Notes: generated from the letters alone by a model not told the origin. A stretch of 60,325 nt of DNA from Anaerobacterium chartisolvens (GCF_003337415.1 NZ_QPJT01000001.1:266515-326839), one strand, 5' to 3'; positions 26,833 to 36,013 are shown, numbered from the stretch's first letter. Made by a program: numbers and translations.

Positions 26833-28040
26833 CCCCCCACCCAGTGCTCCGCAAAGATTTTTTTCACATGCTCCTTTAAGGTATCCATGCTATTGCTTTT
26901 TATATAATCCCATCCAAGCCACTGGAAGGCTGCATTTTCAGGCAGTCTGTTATCCGCCTCGGAATTTAACACCGGGAAAAACGAGTTAGCTGATTTCTGT
27001 CCAAGCTCCTCACCCATAACAAAATCGGTAATTATCTGAAGATCAGCACCTCTGTCCTCCTTCACCAAAAGGTAAAACGGGCTGATGAGCGCTCCGTCCT
27101 CGGGCCATACGATTGAAACTACGTCGGTTCTTGGGCATGATCTGGCAAAGAACCACGGCATAACATAGACGGCCGCGCCTTCCGTAGAAGATGTCCCCGC
27201 CACCTTTGCCATTTTGGCCGCATGCCATGCATCCCTAACATTTCGTGCAAGCAGCTCAACACCCTTATCCCCGTGCTTTTTGTATAAATACAAAAGCAGC
27301 ACCTCCGATATGTCGTCTGCAGAGCCTCCTATTATAATGTTATTTCTGTATACCGGCTTAAGAAGGTCATCCCATTTGCATGGCATAGGCAAGTTCCCAA
27401 GCTTTTTTTTGTCAACCATTATTATATATGGGAAAACAGAATAAATGGTGTAGCAGCCATCGGGGTCCTCAAGCCCCATTCCCGCAAAGTCGGCATTAAT
27501 CTCCTTCCTCTCCGGTGCCTTAAAACAGCCTTTATCTATAAACCTATCTACAAATTCCTTTCTGAAGAAATCTCCAAAGCCGATGGAGGCTATTGCACCG
27601 GGCAGATCGTCTATGCTCTGCGATTTCCATATTTCCTCGTATGCATCATCTCCTCCGCACCCCGACGGAACATAGCAGTCAAAGCCTCTGCCTGTTTCCC
27701 TTCGGTATTTGTCCAGCACAGCGTCAAAGCATTCCCTGAAGGTATGCTTTAACGGGCAAACGGTATATCCTAAAAAATCCAGCCTTCTAATCCGTCCTTC
27801 CTCTGCACATGAATCAAAAACTCCCTCATTCCCGGCAATTTTTTCTTCAAGCATTTGTATAAACAGCTCCATATTTAAGCGGCGCGCCTTTAAAACCGAT
27901 GAAAGCCTCCAGTCTCCTCCCAGAAATTCTATCAGAGCCTTCGGTGAATCAGCTGCAAATCCGTTTACATTAAACACCTCTAAGGTCTCAGGATATTGGG
28001 CCAATATTTCTCCAATCTTTGTCTCAGAATTAATTTTCAC
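26829..28040 (-). CDS. cytoplasmic DUF1858-like + solute-binding-fold protein 2 (403 aa)
   Basis: A paralogue of the 23701 protein with the same layout: DUF1858-like domain (1-65, IGEILAQYPETLEVFNVNGF) and a binding-protein fold (IDDLPGAIASIGFGDFFRKEF, LPMPCKWDDLLKPVYR, SIVWPEDGALISPFYLLV). It has no signal peptide. It has ten Cys residues, including VCPLKH and VPSGCGGDD, more than its paralogue. GTG start. Having two diverged copies in one operon suggests two ligands or a heterodimer. The stop codon overlaps the REP array. Confidence 0.75.
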   Translation of the reverse strand: MKINSETKIGEILAQYPETLEVFNVNGFAADSPKALIEFLGGDWRLSSVLKARRLNMELFIQMLEEKIAGNEGVFDSCAEEGRIRRLDFLGYTVCPLKHTFRECFDAVLDKYRRETGRGFDCYVPSGCGGDDAYEEIWKSQSIDDLPGAIASIGFGDFFRKEFVDRFIDKGCFKAPERKEINADFAGMGLEDPDGCYTIYSVFPYIIMVDKKKLGNLPMPCKWDDLLKPVYRNNIIIGGSADDISEVLLLYLYKKHGDKGVELLARNVRDAWHAAKMAKVAGTSSTEGAAVYVMPWFFARSCPRTDVVSIVWPEDGALISPFYLLVKEDRGADLQIITDFVMGEELGQKSANSFFPVLNSEADNRLPENAAFQWLGWDYIKSNSMDTLKEHVKKIFAEHWVGG

Positions 28041-28064
28041 CGTACAATCCCCCCCACAGCCCTG

Positions 28065-28676
28065 TCACTTTTGAATAAAGATCCATAGCCCTTTTTCATC
28101 GTCGGTAATTTCATACCTGCTTATTCCCAATTCACTAAGAATCTCTGCGAACCTTTGCACAGTGTGTCCCTCTGTAAACTTCTTTCTTGAATTGGGCCAC
28201 TCGGGATCTCTCAGCTTCATTTTTTTATCCACCTGACGTTTCAGCTCTGCGTTTGCGAAGCCTCCCCCGATATAAGCTACGCCGCCGTCAGCCAAAATCC
28301 TGTATATTTCCTCAAACGCCTTCTTCTGATCCTCCCAGAACCATAAAGAGCCTCTGCTTATAGCGAGATTTACAGAGCCGCTTTCCACAGGTATACAGTG
28401 GACATCCCCCTGCAAGGTATCAGCATTCTCCTCTAAGCCCCATTCCTTTATCCTGCTTCGGGCAATTTCCATTGCCTCCTCATTCATATCAAGCAGAGTT
28501 ATATGCATATCGGTAATTTTCGCAAGGCAAAGCCCCAAATGCCCTCCGCCGCTTCCCAAATCCATACACCTGCCACTGCTTATTCCTGTCCTCTCTTTTA
28601 TTTGCTCAGCAATTGCAGGGTAGATAGGAAAAAATACTCCATTTGCAATCTCATCAAACTCATATGCCTTTCCCAC
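28065..28676 (-). CDS. class I SAM-dependent methyltransferase (203 aa)
   Basis: A Rossmann methyltransferase with motif I MDLGSGGGHLG (near residue 38), an acidic loop LLDMNEEAMEIA and motif IV-like LAISRGSLWFW. It lies in the molybdate operon, 24 nt before the binding-protein gene. Methyltransferases are often seen beside FecBCD-type metal transporters, where they may make or modify a metallophore; here that is inference. Confidence 0.82.
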   Translation of the reverse strand: MGKAYEFDEIANGVFFPIYPAIAEQIKERTGISSGRCMDLGSGGGHLGLCLAKITDMHITLLDMNEEAMEIARSRIKEWGLEENADTLQGDVHCIPVESGSVNLAISRGSLWFWEDQKKAFEEIYRILADGGVAYIGGGFANAELKRQVDKKMKLRDPEWPNSRKKFTEGHTVQRFAEILSELGISRYEITDDEKGLWIFIQK

Positions 28677-28747
28677 GCTTCACTCACCCCTATACCTTTT
28701 ATCTATTTAATCGTGAAAATTTAACAACGATGCCACTACTCGGAAGA

Positions 28748-28773
28748 GGAACACCACAAGGGGTGTTCCCTAC
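28748..28773 (-). repeat. REP element within the operon
   Basis: On the minus strand GTAG is followed by GGAACACC, loop CCTTGT, GGTGTTCC. It has the same stem as the 26755 element and the same layout as the RAYT-linked one at 12191. It ends 7 nt before the stop codon of the ABC ATPase gene at 28780. Confidence 0.75.
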
Positions 28774-28779
28774 CATTTT

Positions 28780-29562
28780 TTAATTTATTAAGGGAATACA
28801 AGCCTTTACAAGCTCGCCGCGGCTATTTTTCGCACTGGTAATTTTTACTTCAATTCCATAGGCCGATCTTAAATTTTCTTCAGTTACAACCTCATCCACA
28901 CCTCCCACAATGAACGCGGAGCTCTTCTGCATAAGCGCCACCTTCCCCGAACAGAGAAATGCGTGGTTTGGAAAATGCGATGTCATAATAACCCCAATTC
29001 CTCTTCGGGCTAAAAGATTAATCTGCTCAAGAACTCGGATCTGGTTTCCGAAATCCAGATTTGAGGTAGGCTCATCCATAACAAGTATTTCGGGCTGCTG
29101 TGCAAGTGCCCGTGCAATAAGCACCATCTGCCGTTCTCCTCCGCTTATCTCTGTGTATATGCGATCACTTAAGAAGGAAACTCCAAGAGTTTGGAGAGCC
29201 TCCTCAGCAATAGCCGTATCACATGCCGACGGAGATGCAAACGCCCCCAAGTGAGCCGTTCTTCCCATAGTAACTACATCCAGCACTTTAAAGGGAAATG
29301 GAGGAGTATGTGCCTGAGGAACATAGCCTATTGCCTTTGCAAGCTTCTTTTTAGTCCAATTGAATATATTGTGCCCGTCCAGTAAAATTTCTCCTCTCTG
29401 AAGCCTTAGAAACCCCAAAATGGTTTTAAAAAGAGTGGTCTTTCCAACACCGTTAGGGCCCAGAAGGCACAAAATTTCTCCCGAATGCACCTCCATGCTT
29501 ATATTCTCTGCCACTATCCTGCTGCCATATCCGCAGGCAGCATCTCTAAGCTCCATTTTCAT
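28780..29562 (-). CDS. FecE/BtuD-type ABC transporter ATPase (260 aa)
   Basis: The ATPase subunit of a metal-chelate/oxyanion importer. It has Walker A LLGPNGVGKTTL (near residue 33), signature ISGGERQMV, Walker B ILVMDEPTSNLD and the usual FecE features (AKAIGYVPQAH). It overlaps the permease gene by 4 nt. The family takes up siderophores, haem, cobalamin or, in the MolABC branch, molybdate and tungstate; the last fits the adjacent modABC. Confidence 0.93.
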   Translation of the reverse strand: MKMELRDAACGYGSRIVAENISMEVHSGEILCLLGPNGVGKTTLFKTILGFLRLQRGEILLDGHNIFNWTKKKLAKAIGYVPQAHTPPFPFKVLDVVTMGRTAHLGAFASPSACDTAIAEEALQTLGVSFLSDRIYTEISGGERQMVLIARALAQQPEILVMDEPTSNLDFGNQIRVLEQINLLARRGIGVIMTSHFPNHAFLCSGKVALMQKSSAFIVGGVDEVVTEENLRSAYGIEVKITSAKNSRGELVKACIPLIN

Positions 29563-30650
29563 ACCCAGCCCCTCTTTCCTTTCACTAAAAGATAAATAAA
29601 AAACGGTGCGCCAAGAAGTGACGTCAAAATTCCCAGCGGAATCTCCATAGCAAAAACACTTCTGGCCACATCATCCACCACAACTAAAAAGGTGCTTCCA
29701 ATAAGCATGGATGCCGGAAGCAGCACCCTGTAATCGGGGCCTGTGACCAGTCTTGCCATATGAGGCACAATAAGCCCAATCCACCCAATCATTCCGCTGA
29801 CCGACACAGCAGCAGCGGTTAAAAGCGTTGAACAAATGATTATAATAAATCGGAGCCTCCTCGTATCAATCCCCATTGCCTTGGCCTCCTCCTCCCCAAA
29901 CGACAGAACATTCAGCTTCCATCGCAGCATAAGCAATGGAGTAATGCCGATGCAAATAGGTATAAGCAGGATGAGCGCATCCTTGGAAGTTATAGATGAC
30001 AGCCCTCCCATAAGCCAGAAGGTAATCGCCGGAAGCTTGCTATAGGGATCAGCCACATACTTAGTCATGGATGTAAATGAAGAGAAGAGGGTTGAGACAA
30101 CCATTCCTGTCAGAATCAGAGTCAGAACCGCATTGCTCCCCCTCCCCATTACCGTGCTGATAACAAAGGTAAGCATGACTGCACCAAGCCCGAAAGCAAA
30201 TGCGGTAAGCTGAATGCCCGCAATATTAAACGACATAAGTATTGCAACCGCGGCTCCAAATCCCGCTCCCGCAGAAGCCCCAAGAATATCCGGGGATACC
30301 ATGGGGTTTTTAAACAGTCCCTGGTATGCCGCACCCGCCGCCGATAGCGCCGCTCCAACCAGCATAGCTGCAAAAATCCTGGGTATACGCACCTTAAACA
30401 GTACGGTTTCCAGCGTCTCGGGCCATGTGGCCGGAAGGCCAAGCAATTTGCCCGCCAATATATCTATAAGCGGTAGGGGAGATATTACATATCTCCCCAT
30501 AACAGTTGACAGTATAAATGCGGCAACGGGAAGCAGACCCAGAACGATCATGAGAATTTTCTTATTCTTTTTTTTCTTTTCATATAAGCCGTGTATATCA
30601 CTTATAACACCTTCACTCAGCTTAACCTCATTTGCAATTTGCATTCCCAC
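29559..30650 (-). CDS. FecCD/BtuC-type permease (363 aa)
   Basis: A large permease with about ten hydrophobic helices and the hallmarks of the BtuC/FecD family (GAALSAAGAAYQGLFKNPM, DILGASAGAGFGAA, SGMIGWIGLIVPHMAR, LGAPFFIYLL). GTG start, with an alternative ATG two codons on. It partners the ATPase (4-nt overlap) and the lipoprotein encoded 11 nt upstream. Confidence 0.93.
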   Translation of the reverse strand: MGMQIANEVKLSEGVISDIHGLYEKKKKNKKILMIVLGLLPVAAFILSTVMGRYVISPLPLIDILAGKLLGLPATWPETLETVLFKVRIPRIFAAMLVGAALSAAGAAYQGLFKNPMVSPDILGASAGAGFGAAVAILMSFNIAGIQLTAFAFGLGAVMLTFVISTVMGRGSNAVLTLILTGMVVSTLFSSFTSMTKYVADPYSKLPAITFWLMGGLSSITSKDALILLIPICIGITPLLMLRWKLNVLSFGEEEAKAMGIDTRRLRFIIIICSTLLTAAAVSVSGMIGWIGLIVPHMARLVTGPDYRVLLPASMLIGSTFLVVVDDVARSVFAMEIPLGILTSLLGAPFFIYLLVKGKRGWV

Positions 30651-30661
30651 ATAAATCCCCC

Positions 30662-31840
30662 CTATTTCGCCCGAGCTCTTTGCAATAATTCACTCACCTC
30701 AGAATCACTTAGGCTTTTGTTATAAAACAATGAATAAAATTCCTTTACCTCCTTTTCAATATCCAGAGGCACATATTCGGGATATATCAGTCCGGCCAGC
30801 CATTTTACCCCCAAAACCCTGCTGACAGAGGGTGGACGGTCAAACCAGTTAAAAGGATATGCGGGAACCTCATAAATCTTTTTATCCTTTACTGCCTTTA
30901 TTTGCGCCCATGACGGGTCATTAAACACCTCTGAATAGAAGCCTCCCTGTGAAAGATCTCCCTCCTTGTCAACACTGACAAGAATAATGTCAGGGTTCCA
31001 TGACAGCACCTGCTCCATTGATACGTTAGACATTCCCGTCCCCTTCTGCGCCAGTATGTCCGCAACATTTATACCTCTCACGAAATCCAGAACCTCGGTA
31101 TGAAACGAGCCTGAAGGGTCTGTCTGCAATCCCTTCGGCCCTTCCGCATAATATACGCGCCTCATTTTATCCTCGGGAATTTTATCTATCATTGCCTTCG
31201 TTTCCGCAATGGCTTGCTTGCAATAGCTTCCAAGCTCTTTGGCTCTTTCCTGCTCGCCTATATATTCTCCAAGCAGCTCATAAGCCTTATCCATGCCCGT
31301 AAGAGGTCCATCCAGCATAACCACCGGTATCCCGGTCTGATCCTGGATTGCGTTTGCCGCGGATACCTGTGTGTCATCCACATTTCCCATTGAAAGTATA
31401 AAATCGGGCTTTAAACGGATTATCTCCTCCACATTGGCAGCGCCCTTCTTGCCTGACCAGGCTCCTAAGGCAGGTATATCATGGTACTTCTTGTCTATGT
31501 ATTTCTTTTCCCCCGGCACCAGTGCAAAATTCCACCCCGCCAGCTTTTCCGGAGCCAGAGTGTACATTGTAACAGTCCCGATAGCGCTTGAGGAATACAC
31601 CTTATTAACCTCTGAAGGAATTATAACCTTTCTTCCCGCCATATCGGTAATTTCACGTGTCTTTGGCAGTGAGCCGGATGCCTCCCCCTGCGTTGCCGCC
31701 GCCTTCGCCTCCTGTGAGCTTGCCGGCATATTGCTCTGCTTGCCGGAAGAGCAAGCGGAAAGAATACTTATGCAGATAATCATAAAAACAGCAAGCATCT
31801 TTCCTGTGTATATATAAGAGGTATACTTTTTAAATGACAT
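30662..31840 (-). CDS. FecB/MolA-type substrate-binding lipoprotein (392 aa)
   Basis: A type III binding protein. Its signal sequence ends in a lipobox ISILSAC, so it is anchored outside the membrane. The body has the usual order: REITDMAGRKVIIP, VEEIIRLKPDFILSMG, then VEQVLSWNPDIILVS-like (SMEQVLSWNPDIILV) and YPEYVPLDIEKEVKEFYSLFY. It feeds the FecCD/FecE pair. The ligand could be Fe-siderophore or molybdate/tungstate; the position directly after modABC favours an oxyanion. Confidence 0.92.
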   Translation of the reverse strand: MSFKKYTSYIYTGKMLAVFMIICISILSACSSGKQSNMPASSQEAKAAATQGEASGSLPKTREITDMAGRKVIIPSEVNKVYSSSAIGTVTMYTLAPEKLAGWNFALVPGEKKYIDKKYHDIPALGAWSGKKGAANVEEIIRLKPDFILSMGNVDDTQVSAANAIQDQTGIPVVMLDGPLTGMDKAYELLGEYIGEQERAKELGSYCKQAIAETKAMIDKIPEDKMRRVYYAEGPKGLQTDPSGSFHTEVLDFVRGINVADILAQKGTGMSNVSMEQVLSWNPDIILVSVDKEGDLSQGGFYSEVFNDPSWAQIKAVKDKKIYEVPAYPFNWFDRPPSVSRVLGVKWLAGLIYPEYVPLDIEKEVKEFYSLFYNKSLSDSEVSELLQRARAK

Positions 31841-31864
31841 AACAATACTCCTTTCACAAATGTT

Positions 31865-32932
31865 TTATTGTATAAGAAAAATTTTTGACGGACTCAATTC
31901 AATATTCCATGGGAGAGGGCGGTCTTTAATATCCTCCCACCTATCTCTGGAGATTTCCCAGTGAACGGGCTTTATAGAGTCTCCCTTTTGCTGCTCTCCA
32001 AGCTTTATATATACTGTAACCGAATGAGGTCCCTCCACAATTTTAACAGGGCGGCATTGAAAAACATTTGCATCCTCCCGCTTCTCTCGTGCCTCTGTTA
32101 TATGCCTCGCCCTTATTCCCACGTACGATATGCCATGCGAAACAGGCTTATTTACCTTGAGCCTGCATCCCCAATCAACAGCCTCTATTATTCCCTCCCC
32201 TGCGTAACGGGCTCGGGATATATTTTTGCAGCCCGTCACCCGTGCCGCTGCAAGAGTGGGAGGATTGCGGAAAATTCCGTCCTTGTCGCCTGCGGCGGCA
32301 ATTGAACCCTCCGACATGATAACAAGCCTGTTGCATATCCTGTAGGCTTCATCCATGTTGTGAGATACAAACAACGTCACGCCTTTGTACTCCGAAAGTG
32401 TTTCCAGAAGCTGCGCTTCCATCTGGCTTCTCAAATGATTGTCAAGAGCAGAAAAGGGTTCATCCAAAAGAAGCATCTCGGGCTCAATTGCAAGCGCTCT
32501 TGCGAGTGCTACTCTTTGCTGCTGTCCCCCCGACAGTTGGGAAGGGTATCTCTTATCAAGACCCTCTAAGTGCATTCTGCCTATCATGTCATCCACCAGC
32601 CTGTCTCTTTGCCTCTGGGATACTCCCTCCAGTGCAAAGCCTATGTTTTGCCGCACTGTCATATGGGGAAACAGTGCATAGTTCTGGAACAGAAAACCTA
32701 CCCTCCTCTTTCTTGCAGGCAAATAAATTCCTTTTTCAGAGTCATATAAAACCTTACCGTTCAAAACTATTTTGCCATGATCGGGCTTTTCCAGCCCTGC
32801 AACGCACCTTAAGGTCATGCTTTTTCCCGAGCCGGAGGCTCCAAGCAGTCCAAGCACCTCCCCTGAAACCGAAAGCTTTGTTTTTAGATGAAATCCATTA
32901 AGTTTTTTTTCTATATCAACCATCAGTTCCAT
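31865..32932 (-). CDS. modC: molybdate ABC transporter ATPase ModC (355 aa)
   Basis: An ABC ATPase with Walker A LLGASGSGKSMTLR (near 30), signature LSGGQQQRVALARALA, and Walker B LLLDEPFSALD. A C-terminal TOBE-like region (VGIRARHITEARE, about 265-355) is a typical oxyanion-sensing regulatory domain. It forms modABC with the two genes upstream. Confidence 0.92.
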   Translation of the reverse strand: MELMVDIEKKLNGFHLKTKLSVSGEVLGLLGASGSGKSMTLRCVAGLEKPDHGKIVLNGKVLYDSEKGIYLPARKRRVGFLFQNYALFPHMTVRQNIGFALEGVSQRQRDRLVDDMIGRMHLEGLDKRYPSQLSGGQQQRVALARALAIEPEMLLLDEPFSALDNHLRSQMEAQLLETLSEYKGVTLFVSHNMDEAYRICNRLVIMSEGSIAAAGDKDGIFRNPPTLAAARVTGCKNISRARYAGEGIIEAVDWGCRLKVNKPVSHGISYVGIRARHITEAREKREDANVFQCRPVKIVEGPHSVTVYIKLGEQQKGDSIKPVHWEISRDRWEDIKDRPLPWNIELSPSKIFLIQ

Positions 32933-32980
32933 AAAAGTCCTCCATTTTTGAGCTTGACTGCCTCACTACTGCCTTACGTT

Positions 32981-33673
32981 TTAATTTCCCTCCGCACTGC
33001 TCATAGAGGATAAAAACCGTCTTTGATATTCCGTCCAATAATTCATCAAAAGAATAACAGCCAAAGATATTACTGCTATGAGTATTACCCATATAAGGGC
33101 TTTATCCATATCTCCGCCCTCTGCCGCAAAGAAGATTGCAACGGGAATTGTCTGCGTCCTTCCCGGAATATTTCCCGCGATCATAAGCGTGGCCCCAAAC
33201 TCACCCAACGAGCGGGCAAAGCTCAGCACTGTAGCCGCCGCAATGCCCGGCCAGGCCAGAGGAAGGATAATCTTCCAAAAAATTTTCCATTCCGATACTC
33301 CGAGCGTCCTTGCAGCATTCACCACGTTATAATCAATTTGCTCAAATGCACCCCGCGAGGTCTTATACATGAGGGGAAAGGCAACCACCGTTGCAGCTAT
33401 AACCGTTGCGGGCCAGGTAAATATAATTGTAGTTCCCAGCTCAAAGAGCAGCTTGCCTATAGGGCCATATCTCCCGAAAATCAGCAGCAGAAAAAATCCA
33501 ACCACTGTAGGGGGCAAAACCAGAGGAAGATTAAACAAGGCATCAATAAAACCCTTAAGCTTTCCTCTATATGCCGACATCCAACGGGCAGCGGCAATCC
33601 CGACAAAAAATGTTATAAATGTAGCTGAAAAAGCAGTTTTTAACGAAATCCACAGAGGGGACATGTCCATCAA
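32981..33673 (-). CDS. modB: molybdate ABC transporter permease ModB (230 aa)
   Basis: A CysTW-type permease with about five helices and the cytoplasmic EAA loop (AARTLGVSEWKIFWKIILP). Conserved ModB stretches include PLVLPPTVVGFFLLL and SLGEFGATLMIAGNIPGRTQT. It lies 12 nt after modA. Confidence 0.94.
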   Translation of the reverse strand: MMDMSPLWISLKTAFSATFITFFVGIAAARWMSAYRGKLKGFIDALFNLPLVLPPTVVGFFLLLIFGRYGPIGKLLFELGTTIIFTWPATVIAATVVAFPLMYKTSRGAFEQIDYNVVNAARTLGVSEWKIFWKIILPLAWPGIAAATVLSFARSLGEFGATLMIAGNIPGRTQTIPVAIFFAAEGGDMDKALIWVILIAVISLAVILLMNYWTEYQRRFLSSMSSAEGN

Positions 33674-33685
33674 GGCTATTCCTCC

Positions 33686-34528
33686 TTAAGCAGTAAATCC
33701 AAACTTCTCAAACACTGCCTTTGCTTTATCTCCCGAGAGAAACTCAAGAAATTCCTTAGCGGCATCGGCATTCTTTGTGGCTTTAACCACACCCACCGGA
33801 TACACTACAGGCCTGTGAGAATTTTCAGGCGCATAGGCAGCAATGCTTACCTTTTCAGACACCTTAGCGTCCGTTTCATATACAACGCCCACATCGGCAT
33901 TTCCCGTTTCAACCCATGTAAGCACTTCCTTTACGTCCTTTGCGTATACCGACTTAGGCTCTACCTTATCCTTAATCTCAAGAAAGCTGATAATTTCTTC
34001 AGCGTACTGCCCTACAGGCACGCTCTTAGGCTCTCCCAACGCTATTTTCTTAACCTTGTCGTTTGCAATCCCATTAAAGTCCTTAACTAAGCCGGCACCC
34101 TTTTCCTCAACAAGCACCACCTTGTTCCGCAGCAAATCCTTTATGGTTTCATCAATCATAAGCTCCTTTTCCTTCAAAGCATTCATCTGCTTTACAGCGG
34201 CGGACATAAACACATCCACGGGGGCACCCTGCTCTATCTGCTGCTGGAGTGAGCCGGCTGGCCCAAAGTTATAGGTTATTTCAACATTTGACTTTTCTTG
34301 GGAATAAAGCTGCTTTATTTTCTCCATAGCATCCTTTAAGCTTGCCGCCGCCGATATTGTGATTGAAACCTGCTGTACCTGATCTTGAACTGCCGCGGCA
34401 GTTTTGACTCCTGATGAGGCGGCACCTCCTGCCAGCTGAGACGAGCTACCCGGCTTAGTACATTCAAAGGATACTAAAAGTGCCGCACAAACTATTGTAA
34501 TTAAAATAATTTTTCTTAAATTTCTCAT
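33686..34528 (-). CDS. modA: molybdate-binding protein ModA (280 aa)
   Basis: The N-terminal signal is MRNLRKIILITIVCAALLVS with Cys23 in a weak lipobox. The mature part has the ModA signatures ISAAASLKDAMEKI, FGPAGSLQQQIEQGAPVDVFMSA and a C-terminal YPVGVVKATKNADAAKEFLEFL. It captures molybdate or tungstate for ModBC. It is the first gene of the 11-kb operon, with a structured leader and promoter upstream. An AGGAGGAG site precedes the ATG. Confidence 0.95.
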   Translation of the reverse strand: MRNLRKIILITIVCAALLVSFECTKPGSSSQLAGGAASSGVKTAAAVQDQVQQVSITISAAASLKDAMEKIKQLYSQEKSNVEITYNFGPAGSLQQQIEQGAPVDVFMSAAVKQMNALKEKELMIDETIKDLLRNKVVLVEEKGAGLVKDFNGIANDKVKKIALGEPKSVPVGQYAEEIISFLEIKDKVEPKSVYAKDVKEVLTWVETGNADVGVVYETDAKVSEKVSIAAYAPENSHRPVVYPVGVVKATKNADAAKEFLEFLSGDKAKAVFEKFGFTA

Positions 34529-34586
34529 ACAAAAACTCCTCCTAATTTTTATGCTGCCGTTATTTTATTTTTGCTGAAAATAAAAT

Positions 34587-34688
34587 AAACAAAACCACCT
34601 GAAAGAATATGTGCACAGAGCATATTCGGTAACGCATAGGTTCTGCCTGCACACCTGGCAGGGCAAAACCGAACGTGGCGTTTTGTTT
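34587..34688 (-). promoter_or_regulatory. structured RNA leader of modA (candidate riboswitch)
   Basis: The transcript would fold as a closed multi-branch structure. A closing helix is formed by AAACAAAA(CG)CCAC and GTGGTTTTGTTT; inside it are a 9-bp stem GGTTTTGCC/GGCAGAACC and a 7-bp hairpin GAATATG/CATATTC. It lies about 60 nt upstream of modA and just downstream of the promoter. Mo-operon leaders often carry the Moco riboswitch, but I do not see that motif's conserved bases from memory, so this may be another class. Confidence 0.4.
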
Positions 34689-34730
34689 TAGTAGAATTCA
34701 TATCGTTTTGTTGTGTGTTGTTACTTTATA

Positions 34731-34759
34731 AGTATACTGGTAAATATATAAAAAATCAA
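34731..34759 (-). promoter_or_regulatory. promoter of the modA operon
   Basis: On the minus strand TTGATT, a 17-nt spacer and TATACT make a good vegetative promoter. Transcription would begin near 34724, giving a leader of about 195 nt that contains the structured element. Confidence 0.6.
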
Positions 34760-34879
34760 GCCTTTTGAAGTAAATAATATTTCTTCCTGCATTTTTGTTT
34801 GTTTTATCTTTGTTTTTGTCATTTCATGTCTTTGGCCATCTATTTTCAAGCACAATAATGAATGGTGCTATTTTTTATC

Positions 34880-34909
34880 TTGCATATAGCAGTATATATT
34901 TGATATATT
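34880..34909 (+). promoter_or_regulatory. promoter of the regulator gene with internal palindrome
   Basis: TTGCAT, an 18-nt spacer and TATATT form a plausible promoter. The inverted repeat ATATAGCAGTATAT lies between the two boxes, where a repressor would act, possibly the regulator itself. Confidence 0.4.
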
Positions 34910-34952
34910 AAATAGAAGAAGCTTATTGCTTCCACTGAAAGGGGATATGCTT

Positions 34953-35918
34953 ATGGAAGAAAACACTTCACTCACCCCGCAGGAAGTTGCCGATATATTA
35001 AAAATCGCTAAAAACACCGTTTATGAGCTTATTAAACGTGGGGAGCTAAACGGCTACAGAGTTGGGAAAAAGGTAAGAGTAGATTTAAGCGATGTTGAGG
35101 AGTATAAAAATCAGACTAAGACAAAAAAGCCCCAAAACAAAGCACCTCAGGAAGTGCCTGCCGCTTCTGCTTCCAGAACCAATCCACTGTACTATGAAGA
35201 ATTCCCTATGGAAAGGGGCTTTGTAATTTGCGGCCAGGACGTGCTTTTAGACATTCTCTCCCGCTACCTTGAGCAGCACCCCGGAGGCGTAAGAGCTCTG
35301 CGTTCCTATGTAGGCAGCTATAACGGGCTTTATGCCCTTTACCGCGGAGATGTGCAGGTTGCTACGGCGCATATATGGGACGGAGATACCGGCGGGTATA
35401 ACATACCCTATGTAAGAAGGATGCTTCCCGGTACCCCGTGTACAATAATACATTTGACCAGCCGTATGCAGGGCTTTTATGTGGCAAAGGGAAATCCTAA
35501 GGGAATCAGCGGCTGGGAGGATCTTAAAAGACCCGGCATCACCCTTATAAACAGGGAAAGGGGGAGCGGAACCAGAATTTTGCTGGATGAGCATTTGCGT
35601 TTGCTGGGCATACCGGGAAAAAGCATAAAGGGATATTCAAGAGAATGTCTGTCTCATCTTGCGGTTGCAAGCTCAGTTGCCCGCGGAGGTGCCGATATCG
35701 CTATGGGAAATGAAAAAGCGGGTTTGCAGGTACAGGGTATAGATTTTATTCCTCTGCAAAAGGAGCGTTATGAGCTGGTTATAAAAAAGGAGGATATGGA
35801 CAAGCCACCTTTTGAAGCTATTATAGAAATTCTTCGTTCACATGAATTTAAAATGGAGCTTTCAGGAATAGGAGGCTATGATCTCTCTGAAACAGGAAAT
35901 ATTGTAGCTGAGACATAG
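34953..35918 (+). CDS. HTH (excisionase-type) regulator with binding-protein domain (321 aa)
   Basis: The N-terminus is an excisionase/MerR-like helix-turn-helix (LTPQEVADILKIAKNTVYEL, about 5-50). It is joined by a KTKKPQNK linker to a PBP_like domain (about 85-300; RGDVQVATAHIWDGDTGGYN, INRERGSGTRILLDE). This two-domain type is a common molybdate/tungstate-responsive regulator in anaerobes, using a cytoplasmic binding fold as sensor. The ATG at 34953 has AAAGGGG upstream; the frame is open from 34926. Divergent from modA, its probable target. Confidence 0.85.
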   Translation: MEENTSLTPQEVADILKIAKNTVYELIKRGELNGYRVGKKVRVDLSDVEEYKNQTKTKKPQNKAPQEVPAASASRTNPLYYEEFPMERGFVICGQDVLLDILSRYLEQHPGGVRALRSYVGSYNGLYALYRGDVQVATAHIWDGDTGGYNIPYVRRMLPGTPCTIIHLTSRMQGFYVAKGNPKGISGWEDLKRPGITLINRERGSGTRILLDEHLRLLGIPGKSIKGYSRECLSHLAVASSVARGGADIAMGNEKAGLQVQGIDFIPLQKERYELVIKKEDMDKPPFEAIIEILRSHEFKMELSGIGGYDLSETGNIVAET

Positions 35919-35931
35919 CCCTTTAAAAAAA

Positions 35932-35977
35932 GTGCCCTGCCAAAAGGATTTAACACCTTAAGGCCAGGGCATTTTTT
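35932..35977. terminator. terminator of the regulator gene
   Basis: GTGCCCTG-CC and GG-CCAGGGCAT form the stem, followed by TTTTTTC on the plus strand and preceded by an A-run, so it may also work for the opposite strand. Confidence 0.8.
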
Positions 35978-36013
35978 CACAGAGCGTTATTTCATTCCAG
36001 TTGTTAAAAGCTG

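Noticed and set aside
34587-34688. A canonical Moco riboswitch
   Set aside because: The position fits, but the conserved bases recalled for that family are absent, so it is reported only as a structured leader.
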